64,000 nt of DNA. Source: Nostoc sp. FACHB-110. Lineage in GTDB: Bacteria > Cyanobacteriota > Cyanobacteriia > Cyanobacteriales > Nostocaceae. Below are positions 59,901 to 64,000 of this stretch, one piece after another. Position numbers and translations under genes: made by a program. The stretch spans positions 1 through 64,000 of the forward strand of contig NZ_JACJRU010000009.1 in assembly GCF_014697425.1 (NCBI RefSeq), read 5' to 3'. The notes beneath the pieces are model-generated. The model was not told where the DNA came from. It saw only the letters and a program-made list of their open reading frames with translations, and did no database searches. The first letter of the stretch is position 1. The number at the start of each line of letters is the position of its first letter.

Positions 59901-62305
59901 CTTTGGCATCACTGCGAGTTGATCCGGTGCTGGCATTTACTCAATCATTGCGCCAACTGAATCTCACACTGGCTGAGAACCAGGAGAAGAATGAACAGGC
60001 TTTCAATAACAGAAAAAGCGTGATCGCTTCCTCTCAGCTAGCAGGATTTTCAACCAACAAACTCGCCACCCGTAACGCTGCCTTGCAAAGTGCAGTTGCT
60101 GAACGCGATAAGAATCAAATCAACGTTTCTGATTTGGAATCAGCAATTAGTAAAACCGATAAAGCGATCGCCTCTCCTGAATTTCAAACTACTTTGCAAA
60201 GGCTTGGGGTATCACCAAATTCATCAGTAGCTAGAATTGACGACTTACTCAAGAACACCACAGATGAAGGCGATAAGGGGATATTAGAACGGCTCAAATC
60301 CGCCAGAGAACAGAAAAACAAACTCTCTGAAGCGCGAACAACTCTTAGTGAATCGCAGCTTAAAGTCAAGCAAACGACTCAAGATAATTCGTTATTTAGC
60401 TTAGAAGAATCGGCGGCCAGTTCCCGTGCTGCTACCCAAAAAGCAGAAAATCAGAAAATTGCCCTCATCAAGCAAGCTCAAGCAGATAGAAACATTGTTG
60501 AGGAAGTCGCTGCTGAAAAACTTTCCAGAATTCAACTTGCTAGCACTCAGTCACAGCGCAAAAATCTTGATAATCAACTGCTTGCACTCCGCCATTACTA
60601 CACCGAAGGGCAAATTTCCGCAGAAGAATTCGCTAAACGCGAACGTGACCTAACTACAGAACAAACCAACCTTGAACGAACTGAAGCAGAGAATAGACTT
60701 GCTGTGCAGCAAACAACACTGCAACGCAAGCTCAAAGAAATTGAGTTTGCCAACAAGAAGGCGGAAAGTGCGATCGCTCTCAACCAAACCACTGGAACTA
60801 CTCAAGCCAAACAACGACTCTTGGCTTCTGGCTTAACCCAAACCGGACAAGACCAGTTCGCACTCTTACAAAACACCATCGATCAAAAAGCAACCACAGA
60901 TAAAATCACCCTTCTCAAATCCGAAATCGCCCAAACCAAGAAAATGCGGCAAGATGGGCTGCTGACTGGTAGAGAAGCGGCTGAAAAGGAAATGGCACTC
61001 AATCAGGAGTTGGCCCAGAACAATTTACAGTTGGTTGACCAGAAGATTGCGGGTGAGGAGAAATATCGAGAGACGGTTGAGCGCAACATCCAGCGCATCA
61101 TGCAAGCTGAGGAGAATCGTTACAAGTCGCTCACATCTCAACTGGAAGCTCAAAAAGCTGGGCTTGAACTGTACAGTGCAAGTTTAGAGCGAGTCAAAAC
61201 CCTTGAGGAAAGTCGCTACAACTTATCTAAGGCACTCAGCGACGCAGCGATTTCCCCCCTTGAAACCAAACGAGATAACGCTAACCGAGCTTTAGAACTC
61301 AGTCGCCGCCTCAAAGATGACAATCTTGACCCCACCGTTAAGAGTGCAATTACTTCTCAGTTGGGGGCTTTGGGGTTTGGGACAAACGAATTAGAGATAC
61401 TTGCCAAACGCTCCCAAATCGAAGATGAGATTGCAGCTAAGAAGCTTGAAGCCCTGAAACTTGAGCAAGACTTTCAGAAAAAATCCCTTCAACTTGACTT
61501 GCAACGCCAAAGGATATCGGCGCAAACTGCTGTATACGATGCCCAATCAGCACAGCTATCAGCTGCTAAATCAAAACTAGAAGCGGATGCTGCTTTACGC
61601 ATTGCCCAAGTCAAAAAAGACCCCGCCGCTATTGAATCAGCCAAGATTGGGATTGAGATTGCCAACCGTGAGGCTGATTTAAGTAATCAGAAATTGGATA
61701 ATGCTATAGCCAACTTAGGCATTCAAGACGAATTATCCCGCAATGCAATCCTGGCTCAGGAAGTGACGCAACGTTCTGCAATTAGTCAACAGCTTGCAGC
61801 AGATGGCGCGAGGAAACAAGCATCAGCACTGGAGAGAGTTGAGGCGAGTGTCAAGAAAACCTCCGAAACTCAGCACTCAGCACTCAGCACTCAGCACTCC
61901 AATGTCGAAGGCTGGGAGAATCCCTATATTCAGAAAAAAGGCGAGGGATTATTCGCCTATGAAAGCCGCCTTAATTGGGCGCGGATGACTGGGCAATTGA
62001 TAGAAACCAATAACCGCACCTGGACTAAGAGCGATGAGGTTATCGGCGGCGGACTACCACCCATCGACAAAACCGCAACTATGGTTGACGCGGCTAAAGT
62101 TGTGCCGGCTGCCAGCAATATTGTAGACTCGCTAAAAATGGCGAACCAAGGGATTGAGCAGAGGCTGGATACTTTGAGCGATCGCATCTTGCAACTCGCC
62201 AACACACCTAGAAGCTTGAGTGTGACGACTCCAAACCCTGTAGATGATGCGGCTAAGATTATGAACGATGTTTCAAGGGCTGCGGTGAAGGGGGCGGGGT
62301 TATGA
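53993..62305 (+). CDS. Tail tape measure protein with embedded zincin-like HExxH motif
   Basis: 2,770 residues, which implies a long tail. The first 250 residues include GFLPTVLVPVKLDI and glycine-rich helices. Extended coiled coil covers about 300-700. A metalloprotease-like motif NIVHEIFHAFQHGFGKA lies at about 741-757 (HEIFH 744-748). A proline stretch PPPPPPP is at about 1125. The tape-measure domain (ALNFASGGASAGTQ, then GFTQLASASRGSALAGKETR and KVSAEELRQQLGERIPGALG) is at about 1440-1580. Hydrophobic helices follow (near 1430 and 1640-1720), then another long coiled coil to the end. It sets tail length and may help DNA enter the cell. Confidence 0.9.
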   Translation: MASAGSISLELKLSRTQFDKDLAKLSGEKRSIAIQAKLDVKDFERQIKGLTGFLPTVLVPVKLDIQASAVRQQFQEIGKQALAGFNQGFQGDDTGKVAADSLVKSVRKGLQIQSPSRVFRDIGEYAAQGLVQGLQSGTDSQVKGVVNRIENTFKSAKIRATVELDIDRSKISALKTSISVDGEIGKNITSAIEQGFKNAKPKTGFLSSIFGGIGSLITAPLAGAFRGAFEGVGTPIGRQVGSGVAKAIQSTLGAEIGSLELISQKAVEKSLAAIPGATNAIVATIKANPIGNAVAKQLELLQRTLERYSINLSPKQAIKSLSSSEERAVASSSATFTSQEAEFKSRKKAKAAASNEFISLVDKQGDVDKISETIKQREKELAAKVKKLQTAQQAIASLEAQLAKIAQLPQQQRATAEAPIKAKIAELSQALAGGTASIEQDTKDIASLKQTKSAYFEKLNNQIKILAELGIESNLSSQSADILKGIEVFEQMVTAQKALQEAQKNVKTNAKTPDAIRGKKLDKLTGLAVGAKTELDKAIASPDATPAQIQQLQKRAAAANKALDLYKLELADPAKEIDKLNQKLANGNAVLAQNIQDLQARLIQAIPALLREASQEVVKVGNLNEIPTPSPSKGQLAIERQALASEKERQKTLELERLKQQKAQQVGTLPKLYVDAVQSVSRIVTGKNLAPEKIPNIVPSSEVAGRGDYNAGLNTYRIRPDLYQQLQLGDINQVADEVIGNIVHEIFHAFQHGFGKAIADKTGQLAVDITPTPEELLKLGDKIESSVAIQPDERKPLSRQLETGANVFQLRNTDRVKEELKRIQLKDQALSLGGVAGSKIGLTDVNKLIDNISAFIKEAGMLGVDISKQRAKYLSLVKDIRTQADSVGAKSVKIDELPTAEIEEIVKQYQQILQTIEDAKTEVASLTQSLPQTKALQQELVIQNQKPQLVRAAKELGIKGVSGKTKEEIAASIVASGVAPEKIKAKLPLPTVDTQKVIAQAQELLQLPTQELEKATKYAVNNFGLKLKGIAKVPDDKSKFQELQTVLAQIDELEKTYIAAKVTTLDESVKNTLQGRILGLQKQRVAATYQLKPLINQNVATRRQKTSVNQDVIDAEISTQRKNLELPPPPPPPWELIKSLVPITPKAKGRSQFPLPPSPAQVDPKFGLPIKLRELFDKVVDAGELQKIVADIQKDQTKSIEQKLKEYDQIIQIYDDLRAEQEKQQAQLEEKFSPEKVDSQRETVRGRAKLSANLERKYGLEGLAPELMPDRIKKLEEVADSPSLFNGIKSIFKSIDDSIAKRVKKRAARLALETETAIAPSLETAAINAKATGNTADAKQFNKLARQSRAATRGIARILESPDDLTSKQVKQLDRLTSQLEKVYDAIGRPLPSQGFLESFGLGLSRLMKNFSGFIKGALAFTATSFLQNFFQSIAKESFAAYVELDKLKTALNFASGGASAGTQNLAFVRKTVEDLKIPLKASTEGFTQLASASRGSALAGKETRELFLGMSQASTVLSLSADDTKGAILALSQMISKGKVSAEELRQQLGERIPGALGIAARAMGVTEAEFTRLLDSGQILSEDFLPKFAKQLQTEFGDAAKDAADNAQSAIFDLQNSFTSLQQGIGEGIAPAATAGLGAFAAILKGVAAVSKELGFILLGVTVALSVKMVSALQAVIAQLIATKLATGTLSGGMAALGQTINNSFSVKLTAGIFAVLEIINLLNQAVNTELVGSFDKAANAAKRAAEESAKAFEKAGGKGQNSEGTPESSSGVGKAIDNSLIRYANFYANTSTFGLVKNPLKTYGEAERDRITQNTGDITNANTSFLSSGYLRLAQLRSRTGDTGQLPAIDATLRDAEQQRQILQAQAKRNFTDKGLAIPAEDKRRLEAQNLRITDLNNQRADIAKPFTLDLSRADQQINAIKAQIESLKSPEGMAAVGGGEAALKLTEQLKGSMGRLKQFKAEAENALASLRVDPVLAFTQSLRQLNLTLAENQEKNEQAFNNRKSVIASSQLAGFSTNKLATRNAALQSAVAERDKNQINVSDLESAISKTDKAIASPEFQTTLQRLGVSPNSSVARIDDLLKNTTDEGDKGILERLKSAREQKNKLSEARTTLSESQLKVKQTTQDNSLFSLEESAASSRAATQKAENQKIALIKQAQADRNIVEEVAAEKLSRIQLASTQSQRKNLDNQLLALRHYYTEGQISAEEFAKRERDLTTEQTNLERTEAENRLAVQQTTLQRKLKEIEFANKKAESAIALNQTTGTTQAKQRLLASGLTQTGQDQFALLQNTIDQKATTDKITLLKSEIAQTKKMRQDGLLTGREAAEKEMALNQELAQNNLQLVDQKIAGEEKYRETVERNIQRIMQAEENRYKSLTSQLEAQKAGLELYSASLERVKTLEESRYNLSKALSDAAISPLETKRDNANRALELSRRLKDDNLDPTVKSAITSQLGALGFGTNELEILAKRSQIEDEIAAKKLEALKLEQDFQKKSLQLDLQRQRISAQTAVYDAQSAQLSAAKSKLEADAALRIAQVKKDPAAIESAKIGIEIANREADLSNQKLDNAIANLGIQDELSRNAILAQEVTQRSAISQQLAADGARKQASALERVEASVKKTSETQHSALSTQHSNVEGWENPYIQKKGEGLFAYESRLNWARMTGQLIETNNRTWTKSDEVIGGGLPPIDKTATMVDAAKVVPAASNIVDSLKMANQGIEQRLDTLSDRILQLANTPRSLSVTTPNPVDDAAKIMNDVSRAAVKGAGL
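58215..58228. promoter_or_regulatory. Palindrome site 10
   Basis: Exact TGAAAAATTTTTCA inside the tape measure gene (encoding MKNFSG), with the TCC-type flank shared by other sites. Its coding position shows that it is not tied to a particular gene boundary. Confidence 0.6.
61868..61895. repeat. Heptamer repeat (ACTCAGC)x4 inside the tape measure gene
   Basis: Four exact heptamers encoding ETQHSALSTQHS within the coiled coil. 28 bases plus edge copies stay in frame because the ends compensate. The same heptamer occurs in host intergenic DNA at about 15267-15290 and 5004-5020. Confidence 0.85.
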
Positions 62306-62685
62306 GCCTTGATTTAGAAAAAATGTTTGACCAGTGCAAAAAACTGGCTGCACAGCCTCAAATATGCGGACTAGTTTTCCGAATAGAACTGAAAAACGCT
62401 TTTCTTGGTAAACCGCCACAGGGATTTATTCAAAGTGAAGCCGCAGTTTCTTGGCACTCAGTACCTGTATTTTTTGACGAGCAACAGACAGAAGACTTAC
62501 TGGTATTTGAAAACCAGGAATTAATGTACGCCTACCTAAACAGGAAAGAAAATCCATATGGATGGATTTATGCAAGAGCTAAAGCCATGTCAAAGGATGA
62601 TGGTGATCTTAGATTGTTCAAGCCTCTAGAGCCTCGTGTTCCAAAGCATCCAAGATATACAAATCCCTGGTTGGGGCTATTTTAG
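62302..62685 (+). CDS. Hypothetical tail-region protein
   Basis: 127 residues, ATGA-overlapping with the tape measure end. MSLDLEKMFDQCKKLAAQPQ then CGLVFRIELKNAFLGKPPQG, VPVFFDEQQTEDLLVFENQE and RKENPYGWIYARAKAMSKDD. Mixed alpha/beta with no recognised family. It lies between tape measure and distal tail genes, where phages often have small tail-tip or assembly proteins. Confidence 0.5.
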   Translation: MSLDLEKMFDQCKKLAAQPQICGLVFRIELKNAFLGKPPQGFIQSEAAVSWHSVPVFFDEQQTEDLLVFENQELMYAYLNRKENPYGWIYARAKAMSKDDGDLRLFKPLEPRVPKHPRYTNPWLGLF

Positions 62686-62735
62686 AAGGCGATCGCCGTT
62701 ACAGGAATAATCACTATATCCCGCTCCTGACATCC

Positions 62736-62749
62736 TGAAAAATTTTTCA
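62736..62749. promoter_or_regulatory. Palindrome site 11
   Basis: Exact TGAAAAATTTTTCA. Its last base is the A of the ATG start codon of the distal tail gene (62749), so a protein bound here could block translation initiation signals or promoter. Confidence 0.8.
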
Positions 62750-63591
62750 TGAGGCAACTAACCCTCTCAATTGACTCCCTAACCGTCACCCTGAAAAAAT
62801 TCACCCAGTACGATCGCACCATCCCCGACACTGGGCAAACAGAATACTCAATTGTGGGAACTCCCTTAGATTCTGGCCCTGTGTATGAGCCGAAATTCAT
62901 CTGGTCTATTGGAGCGATGGTGAGTTGGGAAGAGTGGTTTGCTATTAACGCCATATTCAATCGCAGCGACAAACTACGCCGCAGCCAAGGCAACTACCGC
63001 ATCTTGATTGAAGATTCAATTGAAAACTTTACAGAAAGTGGGACGCGGACAAGGGGGTTGGCATCTGGGGGGAGTGAGACAGTTTTTGATGGTGGGGTGA
63101 GTTATCCGGCTTGCTTTTACGCCAGGATGTTCGAGCCGAAATCACAATGGCAACGCAACGGGCAATATCCTTACATCGCCTCATTCACCCTGCGAGAACT
63201 CGACAAAATCGCAGTTGGGGAAGAACCGGGTGGTGGTGGCGAAATTATTACTACTGGATACACAGCTGCAACTTCTTTGGCTGCTTACAGAATGATGACA
63301 CTCAACACCAGTGGCGAGGCTATCTACGCCGACAATACCAACTCTGACCACATAGCGAGTGTGTGGGCGATTAATAAAAAAGCCGTCTCAACAGGGCAAA
63401 CGGTTACTGGACAAACGTTTGGGGAGATTGAAAACCTAGCTTGGGCTTGGACACCTCAAGATCCGATTTTCTTGGGGGCGAATGGAACCCTAACCCAAGT
63501 TCCACCGACAACGGGCTTTGTCTTAACTGTGGGTTGGGCAATGACACCAAGCAAGATGTTTATTGATATCAAGCAGGCGATCGCTTTATGA
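62749..63591 (+). CDS. Distal tail protein with C-terminal decoration-like domain
   Basis: 280 residues. The N-terminal part (1-160) resembles small distal-tail-like proteins: MRQLTLSIDSLTVTLKKFTQ, SGPVYEPKFIWSIGAMVSWE and RSQGNYRILIEDSIENFTES. From about 165 a GGGGEIITTGYTAATSLAAY linker leads into a beta-rich domain with TGQTFGEIENLAWAWTPQDP and IFLGANGTLTQVPPTTGFVL, a fold often appended to phage tail and fibre proteins. Its ATG overlaps palindrome site 11. Confidence 0.65.
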   Translation: MRQLTLSIDSLTVTLKKFTQYDRTIPDTGQTEYSIVGTPLDSGPVYEPKFIWSIGAMVSWEEWFAINAIFNRSDKLRRSQGNYRILIEDSIENFTESGTRTRGLASGGSETVFDGGVSYPACFYARMFEPKSQWQRNGQYPYIASFTLRELDKIAVGEEPGGGGEIITTGYTAATSLAAYRMMTLNTSGEAIYADNTNSDHIASVWAINKKAVSTGQTVTGQTFGEIENLAWAWTPQDPIFLGANGTLTQVPPTTGFVLTVGWAMTPSKMFIDIKQAIAL

Positions 63592-63845
63592 AAGTTTTAG
63601 TTTTGAATGCCGGAATAATATCTGAATCTGAATTATCAGCTAATTCCAATTATCAATTACTAGAATTTTCTGGAAGTAATAATTTTTCACTTCTTCAAAC
63701 GCCGACAGAACCCCAAAAAGTTCAGCTTTTTATTAATGGGAATAAAGCAGCCTTTGGAACTGATTTTGTTATTGATGGCTCAACGCTTATTTGGCTTGGA
63801 ACTTTTAATTTAGAAAATTCCGATATTATTGAGGCTTATTATTAA
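63588..63845 (+). CDS. Small tail protein
   Basis: 85 residues, ATGA-overlapping upstream and TAATG-overlapping downstream. Beta-rich: MKVLVLNAGIISESELSANS, YQLLEFSGSNNFSLLQTPTE and VQLFINGNKAAFGTDFVIDG, typical of small fibre-associated or tail-tip accessory proteins. Function unknown. Confidence 0.5.
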   Translation: MKVLVLNAGIISESELSANSNYQLLEFSGSNNFSLLQTPTEPQKVQLFINGNKAAFGTDFVIDGSTLIWLGTFNLENSDIIEAYY

Positions 63846-64000
63846 TGCTTAAAAGCAAACAAATTACTAAACTCATTGATGCTGCGATCGGCATTAATGG
63901 GCTAACAGCATCAGGAAATAGCACCACTGTGACTTCACAAATTACCAGTGCTTTAAGTAGTGCTGGTGATGGGGGCGTTTCTGTCCCCTTGCAGGTTGCC
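63845..64000 (+). CDS. Tail fibre-like gene, 3' end outside window
   Basis: At least 52 codons from ATG 63845, read to the window end: MLKSKQITKLIDAAIGINGL then TASGNSTTVTSQITSALSSA and GDGGVSVPLQV. The serine- and threonine-rich, glycine-containing start resembles fibre or baseplate proteins, but too little is visible for a firm call. Confidence 0.5.
   Translation, partial: MLKSKQITKLIDAAIGINGLTASGNSTTVTSQITSALSSAGDGGVSVPLQVA

Noticed and set aside
60515..60528. TGAAAAACTTTCCA as a further palindrome copy
   Set aside because: It differs at two positions and lies within the A-rich coding sequence of the tape measure gene, so it is not counted.

Overview
Organism. The window looks like a chromosome segment of a filamentous, Nostoc/Calothrix-type cyanobacterium. 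It is AT-rich, dense in GCGATCGC (HIP1) octamers, and carries cyanobacterial genes (ftrC, xisI, kdp with a kdpF-like subunit, TPR and pentapeptide proteins) plus heptamer tandem repeats typical of that group. All identifications come from reading the sequence and recalled family signatures; no database search was run.

Left half (1-30.7 kb), host chromosome. A DUF58 gene cut by the window edge is followed by xisI with an xisH remnant, a TPR protein that stops where a CHAT domain would begin, and a secreted DUF6174 protein. Next is a putative ECF-sigma regulon: ECF sigma, ChrR/cupin anti-sigma, a secreted unknown, DUF4331, TPR and HupE genes. The secreted unknown and DUF4331 genes share a duplicated 65-bp upstream element. 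After an SDR, a pentapeptide protein, a TrkA-C protein and a glycosyltransferase comes a leftward kdpA-B-F-C potassium ATPase operon with ten 21-nt repeats between kdpA and kdpB, divergent from a histidine kinase/response regulator pair. The block ends with a serine hydrolase, an NB-ARC/TPR STAND protein, an Lpt cluster (lptF/G-like, lptB, lptA), DUF309 and ftrC. Several MITE-like repeats lie between these genes.

Right half (30.7-64 kb), an integrated tailed prophage that runs past the window. Its left edge is the 3' half of a tRNA-Thr(TGT) gene. From left to right it holds: a leftward overlapping operon ending in a membrane-anchored FtsK-like ATPase; a divergent control region with palindromic operators; a leftward tail-tube/neck/portal module interrupted by two HTH regulators, an RNA ligase and two opposite-strand cargo genes; HU and a tyrosine integrase; then a rightward module with terminase, a phage sigma factor, DUF3102, a frameshifted tail chaperone pair, a HigBA toxin-antitoxin cassette, a 2,770-residue tape measure and distal tail genes. 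No major capsid gene was recognised.

Most interesting points. (1) A 14-bp palindrome, TGAAAAATTTTTCA, occurs 11 times (7 exact, 4 with one mismatch) across the prophage, mostly at gene boundaries, and I saw none in the host half; it could be a dispersed operator ('stoperator') or a module junction. (2) One cargo gene resembles the type V anti-CRISPR AcrVA2. (3) A lone 23-nt element resembling a cyanobacterial CRISPR repeat lies in the toxin-antitoxin cassette and could be an RNA anti-CRISPR. Together these suggest an anti-CRISPR-equipped prophage with genome-wide palindromic control.
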